NCBI RefSeq assembly: GCF_022568775.1 | Contig: NZ_JAKZHW010000001.1 | Location: 1,922,001 to 1,986,000, forward strand | Length of the DNA stretch: 64,000 nt | Direction: 5' to 3' | Origin: Sphingomonas telluris | GTDB taxonomy: Bacteria; Pseudomonadota; Alphaproteobacteria; Sphingomonadales; Sphingomonadaceae | Part shown: positions 37,558 to 50,229 of the stretch, piece by piece | Position numbering within the stretch: the first letter of the stretch is position 1 | Layout of the letters: the number at the start of each line of letters is the position of its first letter | Made by a program: the position numbers and the translations under genes | The notes under the pieces: model-generated | Seen by the model: the letters and a program-made list of their open reading frames with translations, nothing else | Told to the model about the DNA's origin: nothing | The model's database searches: none

Positions 37558-38847
37558 ATGAACGGCGACAACGGACATCTGCAGCGCCTGTCGGACGAGC
37601 AGGTGTCGATCCGCTTGAAGGCATATTCGGACGGTGGCCGCCTGCAGGAGAGCATGCGTTGGCTCTGGGACCAGGCCGGCGACATCATCGAAGAGACCGT
37701 TCAGAAGCATTTCGGGGAGCGCGTCGCCAAGCTCAACCGCGACCACTTCACCAAGCCCGTGAACGATAGCTGGGTCCGCGCGACCGCCGAGCAGGGCGTG
37801 ATCATGTATTCGGGCAAGCTCAGCGTTCCGGAATTCATCGCCGCGCACTGCAACATGGCCCGCGACGTCATCCGCCAGTTCGAAAGCCGATTCGAGGGTC
37901 GCACCGAGGAGAAGCTGTCGGCGATCGACAACTTCAACCGCGCCCTGGCCTATGCCGAGGACATCATCCTCGCCCAGATTTCCGTGCTGGAAGCGAATGC
38001 TGCCGCCGATGCGAGGGGCCGGCAGAGCGAGCAGTTCGAGCGCCGCGTCGGCGAGCTGGTCCGCGCCAGCACCGATCAGTCCAAGACGCTGACCGACCGC
38101 ACCCGTGCGACCGCTTCGTCGACCCGCGGCATGCTGGGGAAGACCAGCGAAGTTGCGGCCGCCGCCGAGCAATCGGCCGTCGCCATGCGTGAAGCCGCCC
38201 AAACGGCTGCCGGCCTGATCCGCGCCATCGAGGACGCCCGCTCGGAGGTCGAGGTCGCTGCCGACGTCGCCACCCGCGCCGGGGACCAGGCGAGCCAGGC
38301 CGTGAAGGTCAGCCAGGCCCTGTCGAGCCACGTCGAAGCGATCGAATCGATCCTCAGCCTCATCCGCGACATCGCTGGCCAGACAAACCTGCTCGCACTC
38401 AACGCCACGATCGAGGCGGCGCGCGCTGGCGACGCCGGCCGCGGCTTCGCGGTCGTCGCGCAGGAGGTGAAGAGCCTCGCTTCGCAGACTGCGCGAGCGA
38501 CCGACGACATTACCGCCAAGATCACGGCCATCCAGCAGGCGACCAAGCAGACCGTGGACGCCAACGGCTCGATCCAGACGACCGTCGAGGAGGTTCAGTC
38601 CTCCGCCGACCGCATCCGCCAGGCGATGGAGCTTCAAGCGCAGACGGTGACGATGATCACCGCCGCCGTGGACGAAACCGCGCTGGCCGCCGACTCGATG
38701 AGCTCGACCATCGCCGCGATCCGCAGCGACACCGAGAACGTCGCCAAGGACATTGACCAGGTCGAACAGGGCTTCGGCCGCTTCGCCGAACAGATCGGCG
38801 AGTTCGCGTCCAAGACGAAGGACTTCGTCTCCAGCGTCGCGGCCTGA
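37558..38847 (+). CDS. Soluble methyl-accepting chemotaxis-type receptor
   Basis: A 429-residue receptor without a signal peptide or transmembrane segment. Residues about 1-150 form an all-helical sensor domain; H97 in AAHCNMARD could be a haem ligand if the domain is globin-like (protoglobin sensors have this size), but that is not certain. The rest is the coiled-coil signalling domain with the conserved tip [20 protein letters not shown] (about 275-300). No CheA, CheW, CheB or CheR gene is near. ATG 37558 was preferred to a TTG six bases upstream. Confidence 0.88.
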   Translation: MNGDNGHLQRLSDEQVSIRLKAYSDGGRLQESMRWLWDQAGDIIEETVQKHFGERVAKLNRDHFTKPVNDSWVRATAEQGVIMYSGKLSVPEFIAAHCNMARDVIRQFESRFEGRTEEKLSAIDNFNRALAYAEDIILAQISVLEANAAADARGRQSEQFERRVGELVRASTDQSKTLTDRTRATASSTRGMLGKTSEVAAAAEQSAVAMREAAQTAAGLIRAIEDARSEVEVAADVATRAGDQASQAVKVSQALSSHVEAIESILSLIRDIAGQTNLLALNATIEAARAGDAGRGFAVVAQEVKSLASQTARATDDITAKITAIQQATKQTVDANGSIQTTVEEVQSSADRIRQAMELQAQTVTMITAAVDETALAADSMSSTIAAIRSDTENVAKDIDQVEQGFGRFAEQIGEFASKTKDFVSSVAA

Positions 38848-38851
38848 CTTC

Positions 38852-38870
38852 CCCCGCCGTTCGGGCGGGG
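38852..38870 (+). terminator. GC-rich hairpin after the receptor gene
   Basis: CCCCGCC and GGCGGGG arms around a short GTTCG loop, starting five bases after the receptor stop. No T-run follows (CTAGTCG), so it is a weak or Rho-assisted terminator candidate. Confidence 0.4.
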
Positions 38871-38883
38871 CTAGTCGAGAGCC

Positions 38884-39585
38884 ATGAACATCCTCCTTAC
38901 CGGCGCGAGCCGCGGCATCGGCGCGGCAACCTTCGACCTGCTCAGGTCACGCGGGCATAATGTTGTCGGCCACTCCACCAAGGGCGGCAACGGCCTTATC
39001 GCGGGCGACCTGATGGATCCCGGCGCGCCTTCCGCGATCTGGGAAGAGGCCCTGGTACGGCTCGACGGCCGCATCGACGCGTTGGTGAACAATGCCGGCA
39101 TCTTCGAAGCCGCCGACATCGCCGGCACCGAGGAAGAGTGGCAAGCGAGCTGGCGTCGCACGATGCAAATCAACCTGCATGCTCCGGCCGACCTGTGCCG
39201 CCATGCCGTGAACCACTTTCGCCACTCAGGCGGCGGGCGAATCGTCAATGTCGCTAGCCGTGCGTCGTGGCGCGGGGACAGCCCGCTGCACTGGCACTAT
39301 GCCGCGTCCAAGTCGGGCATGATCGGCATGACCAAGTCGATCGCGCGCGCCTATGCGGCCGACGGCGTGCTCGCCTTCGCCGTGGCTCCCGGATTCACCG
39401 TGTCCGAAATGACTGAGGAATATCTGCAGGGCCGCGGAGGCGCGCAGGTCGTGGCCGACATCCCGCTCGGCCGTGTCGCTTCGACGGATGAAGTCGCCGA
39501 GGTCATCCGCTGGCTGGCGACGGAAGCCCCCGCATCCTCGACGGGCACCACGGTGGACGTGAACGGCGCGAGCTATGTTCGCTAG
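38884..39585 (+). CDS. SDR family oxidoreductase
   Basis: A 233-residue classical short-chain dehydrogenase/reductase. Cofactor motif TGASRGIG at residues 6-13; NNAG, Ser in NVASRASW and the catalytic YAASK follow; the C-terminal DIPLGRVASTDEVAE resembles 3-oxoacyl-ACP reductases. The substrate cannot be told. Its last 11 bases overlap the start of the metallo-beta-lactamase gene, so the two are coupled. Confidence 0.9.
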   Translation: MNILLTGASRGIGAATFDLLRSRGHNVVGHSTKGGNGLIAGDLMDPGAPSAIWEEALVRLDGRIDALVNNAGIFEAADIAGTEEEWQASWRRTMQINLHAPADLCRHAVNHFRHSGGGRIVNVASRASWRGDSPLHWHYAASKSGMIGMTKSIARAYAADGVLAFAVAPGFTVSEMTEEYLQGRGGAQVVADIPLGRVASTDEVAEVIRWLATEAPASSTGTTVDVNGASYVR

Positions 39586-40495
39586 CCTGCTTGCGCTGGC
39601 GCTGGCCGGTTCGGGCCAGCCGATCACGATTCCCCTCGGCAAGACTCCGCCGCATGTTGAGGCGCCGAGAGCGCCGATGCAGACCGCCGGACCTGCTTGG
39701 GCGCTGGCCTGCAAGGACTCCGACGATTGGGAACGGCCCGCGCCGCCCGTCCGAATCCACGCGAACACCTACATGGTCGGGACCTGCGGGATCACGTCGA
39801 TCCTGATCACCGGAACGGACGGCGACATCCTGATCGACGGGGGGACCGAAGCCGATGCGGACATCATCGCCAACAACATCCAGAACCTCGGCTTCAAGCT
39901 ATCGGACGTGCGGATCATCCTGCACAGCCACGAGCATTTCGACCATGTCGGCGGCATTGCGCGGCTCCAGCAGCTGAGCGGCGCGCAGCTCTACGCTTCA
40001 CCCGAAGCGGCGAAAGTCTTCGAGACCGGCACGGCCGGCATCGGCGATCCGCAGGCGGGCATGCACAAGCCGTTTCCCACGGCGCACGTCGATCGCATCA
40101 TCCACGACGGCCAGCCCGTGCGCCTGGGCAATCTCTACCTGACGCCGATGACGACGCCCGGGCATACGTCCGGCGCGCTCAGCTGGCACTGGGTCGCCTG
40201 CGACGGCGGCGTGTGCCGAACGATCGTCTATGCCGACAGTCTGACGCCGGTCAGCCGGGACGACTATCGCTTCTCGGAACATCCGGCCTATGTTGCCGCG
40301 TACCGCGCGTCGCTGGCCAAGGTTCGCAAGGAGGATTGCGAGATCCTGCTGACGCCGCATCCGTCCGCCAGCAACATGCGCGACCGCTTCGTCGGGCTTG
40401 CCCCGCTGGAAGACGAGAATGCGTGCCGCGACTATGCCGACAAGATGAGCAAGGCGCTGGACGAGCGGCTCGCCAAGGAAGCGGCGAAGAAGTGA
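39575..40495 (+). CDS. Subclass B3 metallo-beta-lactamase
   Basis: A 306-residue exported enzyme (signal peptide about 1-14). Zinc ligands follow the B3 pattern: H119-x-H121-x-D123-H124 (HEHFDH), H197 (TPGHTSG) and H262 (PHPS). There is no Cys ligand, and the VYADSLTPVS strand with YRFSEHP is typical of B3 enzymes of environmental proteobacteria. Such enzymes hydrolyse penicillins, cephalosporins and carbapenems; activity here is inferred. It sits between an SDR gene and prmA with overlaps on both sides, so it is probably intrinsic rather than acquired. Confidence 0.92.
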   Translation: MFASLLALALAGSGQPITIPLGKTPPHVEAPRAPMQTAGPAWALACKDSDDWERPAPPVRIHANTYMVGTCGITSILITGTDGDILIDGGTEADADIIANNIQNLGFKLSDVRIILHSHEHFDHVGGIARLQQLSGAQLYASPEAAKVFETGTAGIGDPQAGMHKPFPTAHVDRIIHDGQPVRLGNLYLTPMTTPGHTSGALSWHWVACDGGVCRTIVYADSLTPVSRDDYRFSEHPAYVAAYRASLAKVRKEDCEILLTPHPSASNMRDRFVGLAPLEDENACRDYADKMSKALDERLAKEAAKK

Positions 40496-41379
40496 GCTGG
40501 CGCGTCACCGTCCCCTGCACGCGCGCCCAGGGCGAAGCGATTGCACAGACTGAGGACCTATTGCCGGAGGCCGACAACTCGCCGGTTGTGGTCGCCGACG
40601 AGCCGGACCCCGACAAGCCGGACGATTGGGTGCTTCACGCTTATTTCGACCACGCGCCGTCGGAGGCCGAAGTCGCGCGGCTCCGTGAGCTCGGGTGGGG
40701 CGATCCGCAGGTCGAGGAGCTTCCCGAAACGGACTGGGTGACGAAGAGCCAGCAAGGCCTTTCGCCTCTCCGTGCCGGCCGCTTCTTCGTCCACACGCCG
40801 ATGCATTATTCGGACCGGCCTGAAACCACGATCAACTTCGAGATCGACGCCGGCCTGGCGTTCGGAACCGGCCAGCACGCGACTACCTCCGGCTGCCTGG
40901 AAGCGCTCGACAAGCTGGAACGCAGAGGTGCGCGGTTCGCCAACGTCGCTGACATCGGCACCGGCACGGGCTTGCTCGCGTTCGCGGCGATGGCGCTTTG
41001 GCCGGACGCGCGCAGCATTGCGACCGACATCGACCCGATCGCCGTCGACGTCGCCCGCGACAATGCCGCGATCAACGGCGTGAAGCTTGGCCATGGCAAG
41101 GGAGAGCTGTTGCTCGCGGTCGCGGACGGAATGGGCTCGCCGATGCTGACCGCGCGAGCGCCGTTCGACCTGCTCATCGCAAACATCCTCGCGGGCCCAC
41201 TGATCGAGCTGGCGGCGGATTTCACGAAGGCGCTGACGCCGGATGGCACCATCATTCTCGCCGGCCTGCTCAACACGCAGGCCGATGCTGTCGCCCAAGC
41301 CTACGAAGCGCGCGGCCTGACACTGCGCGAACGCGGCCATGGCGAATGGCCCGTGCTGGTTCTGGAGGCCGCCGCCTAG
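40492..41379 (+). CDS. prmA: Ribosomal protein L11 methyltransferase
   Basis: Trimethylates lysines and the N-terminus of L11. The 295-residue protein has an N-terminal substrate-binding part, then the class I SAM fold with DIGTGTGLLA, and the PrmA motifs GLAFGTGQHATT and LLIANILAGPL. The GTG start overlaps the metallo-beta-lactamase stop (GTGA), an odd operon partner for a housekeeping enzyme. Confidence 0.95.
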   Translation: MSWRVTVPCTRAQGEAIAQTEDLLPEADNSPVVVADEPDPDKPDDWVLHAYFDHAPSEAEVARLRELGWGDPQVEELPETDWVTKSQQGLSPLRAGRFFVHTPMHYSDRPETTINFEIDAGLAFGTGQHATTSGCLEALDKLERRGARFANVADIGTGTGLLAFAAMALWPDARSIATDIDPIAVDVARDNAAINGVKLGHGKGELLLAVADGMGSPMLTARAPFDLLIANILAGPLIELAADFTKALTPDGTIILAGLLNTQADAVAQAYEARGLTLRERGHGEWPVLVLEAAA

Positions 41380-41450
41380 GGTTTTCGCTTGCCACCCAAA
41401 ACAGCCGCTGCAATCAGTTCGGCCCCGTTCCCGGCCGAGACCTTCCATCC

Positions 41451-43106
41451 ATGCTGATCACGATCGCAGCTTTCCTCGCGACGCAGGCTGTTGCCGCAAC
41501 TCCAGCCGCCGCCGAGCCGCCCAAGGCCGAAGCTCAGACACCTGCGGCAGCAAGCGCGGCCAAGGCGAAGTCCGAACCGAAGGAACCGACAAAGCCGATC
41601 TTCACGCCGAACGAGGTGAAATCCACCGGCTCGGCCACGGTCGGCGGACGGCGCATCGCCTATCAGGCGATGGCAGGAACCCTGGTCGTCCACGCGAAGG
41701 ACTGGGACGACACCGAAGCGCTGGAAGACGCAGCCACACCGGACAAGAAGAAGGACGACGAGGACGACAAGCCCAAGGCCGAAGCGTCCATGTTCTATAC
41801 GGCCTATTTCAAGAACGGTGCTCCCGCCGCGAACCGGCCGATTACCTTCCTGTTCAACGGCGGCCCGGGTTCATCGACGGTGTGGCTGCACATGGGCGCT
41901 TTCGGCCCGCGGCGGGTTGTCACCGCCGAGCAGCGGCACACGCCGGCGGCGCCCTACACCGTCGTCAACAACGACCAGAGCCTTCTGGACGCGAGCGACC
42001 TCGTCTTCATCGATGCGCCGGGAACCGGCTTCAGCCGTGTCGCCGGCAAGGACAAGGAAAAGTCGTTCTACGGCGTCGATCAGGATATCGACGCCTTCAC
42101 CCAGTTCATCACGCAATTCCTGTCGAAATACGGCCGCTGGAACTCGCCCAAATATGTGTTCGGAGAGAGCTACGGCACCATGCGCGGAGCGGGCCTCGCG
42201 CTGGCGCTGCAGAACAAGGACGTCGACCTCAACGGCCTCATCCTGCTGTCGGACATCCTCAACTGGGACCTTCTACCCGACGATCCGCAGATCAATCCCG
42301 GCATCGACCTGCCGTACGTAGTCGCGCTGCCGACTTACGCCGCAACGGCCTGGTACCATAACCGCGTCGGGAACCGCCCGGCCGACCTGCAGACCTTCCT
42401 CGCGGAAGTTGAGGCCTTCGCGACCGGCGAATATGCCCAGGCCTTGATCAAGGGGAACGACCTGGGCGCCGACGAGCGCCAGCGCGTCGCCGCCAAGCTG
42501 GCGACCTATACGGGCCTGCCGGTCGCCTATCTGCTTAAGACGAACCTGCGTATCGAATATGGCGCGTTCCAGAAGGAACTGATGACTGAGCAGGATACGA
42601 CCGTCGGGACGCTCGACACGCGCTTCGTCGGCGTGACGCTCGATCCGTTGAGCAAGGTTGCAAGCTACGATCCGCAAAGCGCGGCAATCAGTGCGGCCTA
42701 TGTCGCCGCGTTCAACGATTATGCGCGCGGCACGCTGCGCTACGGCGAGGGAACGGAGTTCAAGTCCGGCATCCCGATCTATTCGAAGTGGGACTACAAG
42801 CATCAGCCGCCGACCGCCGACAAGCCGCTGATCGCTCTGCCGAACGTGCTTCCCGACCTGGCGGTGGCGATGAAGACCAATCCGGACCTGAAGGTCATGG
42901 TCAACGGCGGCTACTACGACGTTTCGACGCCCTACTTCGCCGGCAAGTTCGAGATGCGGCACCTGCCGGTCCCGGCGAACATCCTGAGCAACGTCGAGTA
43001 TCATTACTACGAGTCCGGCCACATGGTTTATGCACACCAGCCGTCGCTGGTTGCGATCCACGACAATGTCGCGGACTTCATTCGGCGGACGTCGGGTGCT
43101 CGGTAG
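41451..43106 (+). CDS. S10 family serine carboxypeptidase-like protein
   Basis: A 551-residue exported peptidase (signal peptide about 1-16, then an Ala/Lys/Pro-rich linker). The oxyanion motif NGGPGSS is at 137-142, the nucleophile Ser240 in GESYG, the Asp in GGYYDVSTPY and the His in ESGHMVYAH near the C-terminus. These complete the carboxypeptidase Y-type triad. It removes C-terminal residues from peptides, probably in the periplasm. An acidic/lysine insert (KKKDDEDDKPK, about 99-109) precedes the core. Confidence 0.92.
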   Translation: MLITIAAFLATQAVAATPAAAEPPKAEAQTPAAASAAKAKSEPKEPTKPIFTPNEVKSTGSATVGGRRIAYQAMAGTLVVHAKDWDDTEALEDAATPDKKKDDEDDKPKAEASMFYTAYFKNGAPAANRPITFLFNGGPGSSTVWLHMGAFGPRRVVTAEQRHTPAAPYTVVNNDQSLLDASDLVFIDAPGTGFSRVAGKDKEKSFYGVDQDIDAFTQFITQFLSKYGRWNSPKYVFGESYGTMRGAGLALALQNKDVDLNGLILLSDILNWDLLPDDPQINPGIDLPYVVALPTYAATAWYHNRVGNRPADLQTFLAEVEAFATGEYAQALIKGNDLGADERQRVAAKLATYTGLPVAYLLKTNLRIEYGAFQKELMTEQDTTVGTLDTRFVGVTLDPLSKVASYDPQSAAISAAYVAAFNDYARGTLRYGEGTEFKSGIPIYSKWDYKHQPPTADKPLIALPNVLPDLAVAMKTNPDLKVMVNGGYYDVSTPYFAGKFEMRHLPVPANILSNVEYHYYESGHMVYAHQPSLVAIHDNVADFIRRTSGAR

Positions 43107-43107
43107 T

Positions 43108-46220
<3,113 letters not shown>

Positions 46221-46224
<4 letters not shown>

Positions 46225-46733
46225 TCGACCTCCTTTGCCATCTCCGCGAGTTTGGCGACCGTATTCATGTTACGTGCGGTACCGCCGGCGGCAGCGGGAA
46301 TCCGCAGCTTCGACCGGGCCATGCCGCTTGGGTAGTGCACATAAATCTCGCGAGCGCCGAGCGCCATGCGTTCGTCGTCGATTCCGCGCGCATTTTCGAT
46401 CGCATCCTTCGGCGGCGCCTTGTCGAGAAAAATTGCCGCGACCGTCGACGCCTTCTGATCCGCGAAGGGGTTCGCGCGGGCAACAGCGGCCATCTCGGCG
46501 GCAGTGCGGACCAGCACGGGAACCTCCGCGCTCATGTGCTCGCCCAAGCACTGCTCCAACAATTTGGTGACGGCGCTCTCGCTCAGGTCGCTCGCGAAGA
46601 TGAGATTCCCGCTGGCGATGAAGGTTTTTGCCTTGTTCAGCCCGGCCTTTTCGGCAATCGCCTTGAGGTCGGACATCACCAGTTTCCGGCCCCCCACGTT
46701 CACGGCTCGCAACAACGCGACGTAGGCGGTCAT
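46221..46733 (-). CDS. DUF1697 family protein
   Basis: A 170-residue protein with the family start YVALLRAVNVGG and the following KAKTFIASGNLIFAS, and a C-terminal ARNMNTV. The structure is known for the family as a ferredoxin-like duplication, but no function has been assigned. It overlaps recN and the hydrolase gene by four bases each. Confidence 0.9.
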
Positions 46734-48382
46734 GCCGCTTCCAGCAGTCTCGCCGCCTGCGCCCGGGCCTCGTCAGTGACCGCTGCGCCAGACAACATGC
46801 GCGCAATTTCCTCGCGCCGCTCGTCCGCAGTGAGCCGCCGCACGGTGGTACGCGTGCCGTGCGGGCCGTGCACCTTCTCGATGCGAAAGTGGTGCGCCGC
46901 GCGGGCCGCGACCTGCGGCGAGTGGGTAACGACCAGCACCTGCGACTGCTTGGCGAGCCGGGCCAGGCGCTCGCCGATGGCGCTGGCGACGGCGCCGCCA
47001 ACTCCTCGGTCGATCTCGTCGAAGATCATCGTTCCCGCGCTCCCCGCCTCGGCCAGCGCGACTTTCAAAGCGAGGATGAAGCGCGACGTCTCGCCGCCGC
47101 TGGCAATGCGCGTCAGCGGTCCGAACGGCGCGCCCGGATTGGTCGAGACTTCGAACTCGACGCGGTCCGTGCCCGCCGGGCCTGGTTCCGCTTCCACGAT
47201 CGCCGTACGGAAGCGCGCCGCATCGAGCTTCAACGGATGAAGCTCTGTTGCGACCGCTGCATCCAGTCGCGCGGCGGCGGCGCGGCGCCTGGCGCCAAGG
47301 TCCGTTGCAAGCTCCGAATAGCGCAGCCGCGCCTGCTCCAGCTCGCGATCCAGCAACGCGATCTGCTCGCCGCCTGCTTCGATATCCGACAGCTGTGCGC
47401 GCATCCGATCCGCCAGCTCAGCCAAGGCATCCGGTTCGACGCGGTGCTTGCGCGCAAGGCCGCGAATGTCGAACAGGCGCGCCTCCGACGCTTCTAGCCG
47501 TGCAGGGTCGAACGTCAGTGCGTCTGCGGCTCGGGCGATCTTGTCTTCCGCATCGCTCGCTTCGATCAGCGCGCGGTCGAGGGCGGCCAAAGCTTCTGCG
47601 AGCAGTGGATGGTCGGCCGCTCCGCGCTCGATCCTCCGGGCCGCAAGCCGAAGCTGCGCCAGCGCACCGTCGGAACCGCCGAGCAGCTCGTCGAGGCCTG
47701 TCAGAGCCTCGCCGGCCTTGAGCCCTGCCTGCATCGCCGCCCGCTCCTCTGCAAGCTTCGTCTCCTCACCCGCCTCAGGCGCGAGTGCGTCGATCTCTGA
47801 AAGCGAATGCGCGAGATAGTCGCGGTCGCGCTCCGCTGCGGCCAGCTCGGCGCGGGCGGTCGCCAGCTCTCCCTCGATGCGAGTGACCTCTTCCCAGGCC
47901 GCTGCAACGGCAGCGACATCGAGGCGTCCGAAGACGTCCAGAAGCGCCCGATGCCCGCGGGGGTTGAGCAGGCCGCGATCGTCATGCTGGCCGTGGATTT
48001 CGACCGCGAGCGCGCCGATGTCGCGGAGCAGGCCAGCCGAGACCGCGGCAGCGCCGATGAAAGCGCGGCTCCCGCCATCCGCCTTGAGCGTGCGCCGAAT
48101 GATCAACGGCTCACCGCTGTCGACTTCGATGCCCTGTTCGCTGAGCAGCACTTGCGCCGGATGATCGGAGGAAAGCTCGATCTCCGCCGAAACGGACGCG
48201 GCATCCTCGCCGCTCCGCACCAGGCCGGCATCCGCGCGCGCTCCAAGTGCGAGCCCCAGCGAATCGAGCAGGATCGACTTGCCCGCGCCGGTCTCGCCCG
48301 TGAGGACGCCGAGCCCGGCATCGAACTCGAGTTCGAGCTGGTCGACCAGCACGACATTACGGATTGCGAGCTGCCTCAGCAT
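46730..48382 (-). CDS. recN: DNA repair protein RecN
   Basis: An SMC-like ATPase for double-strand break repair. Walker A GETGAGKS at 29-36, the coiled-coil arms (about 150-350), then the signature IASGGETSRFILALK and Walker B IFDEIDRGVGG. The 550 residues match the family. It follows bamD by 13 bases and overlaps the DUF1697 gene. Confidence 0.97.
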   Translation of the reverse strand: MLRQLAIRNVVLVDQLELEFDAGLGVLTGETGAGKSILLDSLGLALGARADAGLVRSGEDAASVSAEIELSSDHPAQVLLSEQGIEVDSGEPLIIRRTLKADGGSRAFIGAAAVSAGLLRDIGALAVEIHGQHDDRGLLNPRGHRALLDVFGRLDVAAVAAAWEEVTRIEGELATARAELAAAERDRDYLAHSLSEIDALAPEAGEETKLAEERAAMQAGLKAGEALTGLDELLGGSDGALAQLRLAARRIERGAADHPLLAEALAALDRALIEASDAEDKIARAADALTFDPARLEASEARLFDIRGLARKHRVEPDALAELADRMRAQLSDIEAGGEQIALLDRELEQARLRYSELATDLGARRRAAAARLDAAVATELHPLKLDAARFRTAIVEAEPGPAGTDRVEFEVSTNPGAPFGPLTRIASGGETSRFILALKVALAEAGSAGTMIFDEIDRGVGGAVASAIGERLARLAKQSQVLVVTHSPQVAARAAHHFRIEKVHGPHGTRTTVRRLTADERREEIARMLSGAAVTDEARAQAARLLEAA

Positions 48383-48395
48383 GCCCGCTGACGCA

Positions 48396-49190
48396 TCAGG
48401 ACTGGGCCGCGGCTCGCGGCATATGCTTGGAGATCAGCGCATAGGCCCGGTGGTACCACTCGCTCCCCGGATAATTCCGGCCGAGCACGGCGGCGGCCTT
48501 CTGCGCTTCCTGCGGGATACCGAGCTGCAGGTAGCATTCGACGAGCCGCTCCAGAGCTTCCGGCGTGTGGTTGGTCGTCTGGTACTTCTCGACCACGGTC
48601 CGGAAGCGGGTGGTCGCCGCAAGCCATTTGCCCGAACGCTGGTAGAAGCGGCCGATCTCCATCTCCTTGCCGGCCAGATGGTCGTTGATGAGGTCCTGCT
48701 TCAGGCGCGCATCAGCCGCGTAGCGACTTTCCGGGAAGCGGCGGATCAGCTCACCGAAGGCCTGCGATGCCTGAAGCGTCGTGCCCTGGTCGCGCGTCAC
48801 GTCGGCGATCTGCTGGTAATAGCTCATCGCCACCAGATAGTGCGCGTAGGCCGCGTCCTTGTTGCCCGGGTGGATGGTCAGGAAGCGCTGGGCAGAGCTG
48901 ATCGCCTCCGGATACTTCTCTGCGAGATAATAGCTGAAGGCGCTCATCATCTGCGCGCGGCGGGCCCACACCGAATAGGGGTGCTGGCGCTCGACCTCGT
49001 CGAACAGCTTCGCCGCATCCTCATAGCGCCTCTGGTCCAGCGTCTGCTTCGCAAGCGCGTAGAGCGTGTTGACGTCGCGGGCGACGTAGGCGGTGTCGGT
49101 CTTCGTCTTGTTGCGGGCACATCCCGCGGCAGGAGCAATCAGCGCGCAGGCGACGAGAAGAACGGCGATACGGGTCGGCTTTGGCGGCAT
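48396..49190 (-). CDS. bamD: Outer membrane assembly lipoprotein BamD
   Basis: A 264-residue lipoprotein of the beta-barrel assembly complex. The signal peptide ends in a lipobox-like PAAGC. Five TPR-like helical repeats follow, including YALAKQTLDQRRYEDAAKLF and EVERQHPYSVWARRAQM. ATG 49190 is the signal peptide start. Together with secD, secF and yajC upstream, it is part of an export and outer-membrane assembly block. Confidence 0.95.
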   Translation of the reverse strand: MPPKPTRIAVLLVACALIAPAAGCARNKTKTDTAYVARDVNTLYALAKQTLDQRRYEDAAKLFDEVERQHPYSVWARRAQMMSAFSYYLAEKYPEAISSAQRFLTIHPGNKDAAYAHYLVAMSYYQQIADVTRDQGTTLQASQAFGELIRRFPESRYAADARLKQDLINDHLAGKEMEIGRFYQRSGKWLAATTRFRTVVEKYQTTNHTPEALERLVECYLQLGIPQEAQKAAAVLGRNYPGSEWYHRAYALISKHMPRAAAQS

Positions 49191-49268
49191 GAAGACCTCA
49201 TTAGCGTGCGGCCATGGGCAGGCCAAGCGGGAGATGGACGCCATCAGCTTGGCGCCAGATGAACGGTT

Positions 49269-50219
49269 TCAGACTGCCGCCGGGCCGGGCACTTTTTCCT
49301 CGTCGCTCTTGAGGAAGCTGTCCGGTTTCACACCGAGCCAGACGAGCACCGGGGTCGAAACATAGACCGACGAATAGGTACCGATGACAACCCCGAGGAA
49401 GATGGCCAGGGACAGGCCGAAGATCACTTCCGGACCCACCAGCATCATCACACCCATGGCGATCAGCACGGTCAGGGAGGTGACCACGGTCCGCGCCAGA
49501 GTCTCGTTGAGTGACAGGTTCAGCAGGGGGATGATCGCCATCTTGCGGTACTTCTTCAGATTCTCGCGGATCCGGTCGTAGATGACGACGGTATCGTTGA
49601 GCGAATAGCCGACGATGGTCAGGAACGCGGCGACAACGTTCAAGTCGACTTGCAATCGCGTGAAAGCAAAGAAGCCCAAGGTCATCGCGACATCGTGAGC
49701 AAGCGTCAGTAGGGCCCCGACACCGAACTGCCACTCGAAGCGGAACCAGATGTAGAGCGCAATGCCGATCATCGCGAAAATGATGGCCTTGGCGCTGTCC
49801 TTCGCGAGCTCCCCGCTCACCTTTCCGGAGACAGTGTCGACGGAGTCGATACGCGCACCGGGATAATCCCGGGTGATCAGGTCTTTCACCCTCGTGGCCG
49901 CGACATTAGCCGCGGCGTCCCCGCCCTCGGGCTTGGGAAGCCGGATCTGATAGGTCTTCGGGCCCCCGAACTCCTGAATGCTTGCCTCGCCAAGGTGCAA
50001 GCTCAGCACCTCTCCGCGCAACTTCTCGACTTCGATCGGCTGGGCGAAAGTGACGCGAACCAGCTGTCCGCCGACGAAGTCGACGCCAAGGTTCAGCCCG
50101 CGATAGGCGGTGAATGCGAGGGAGGCGACCGTTGCCAGCGTCGACAGGATCACCGCCAGGTTGCGCCAGCGCATGAAGTCGATGTTGGTATGGTCGGGAA
50201 CGAGCTTCAGGAGCTTCAT
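49269..50219 (-). CDS. secF: Protein translocase subunit SecF
   Basis: A 316-residue RND-type subunit with six helices. The first helix is followed by the FVGGQLVRV motif; the helical bundle has VVAAFLTIVGYSLNDTVVIYDRIREN, the SecF signature. With SecD it uses the proton gradient to aid late steps of export. The start ATG 50219 lies ten bases after secD. Confidence 0.97.
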   Translation of the reverse strand: MKLLKLVPDHTNIDFMRWRNLAVILSTLATVASLAFTAYRGLNLGVDFVGGQLVRVTFAQPIEVEKLRGEVLSLHLGEASIQEFGGPKTYQIRLPKPEGGDAAANVAATRVKDLITRDYPGARIDSVDTVSGKVSGELAKDSAKAIIFAMIGIALYIWFRFEWQFGVGALLTLAHDVAMTLGFFAFTRLQVDLNVVAAFLTIVGYSLNDTVVIYDRIRENLKKYRKMAIIPLLNLSLNETLARTVVTSLTVLIAMGVMMLVGPEVIFGLSLAIFLGVVIGTYSSVYVSTPVLVWLGVKPDSFLKSDEEKVPGPAAV

Positions 50220-50229
50220 GACGTGAGCC

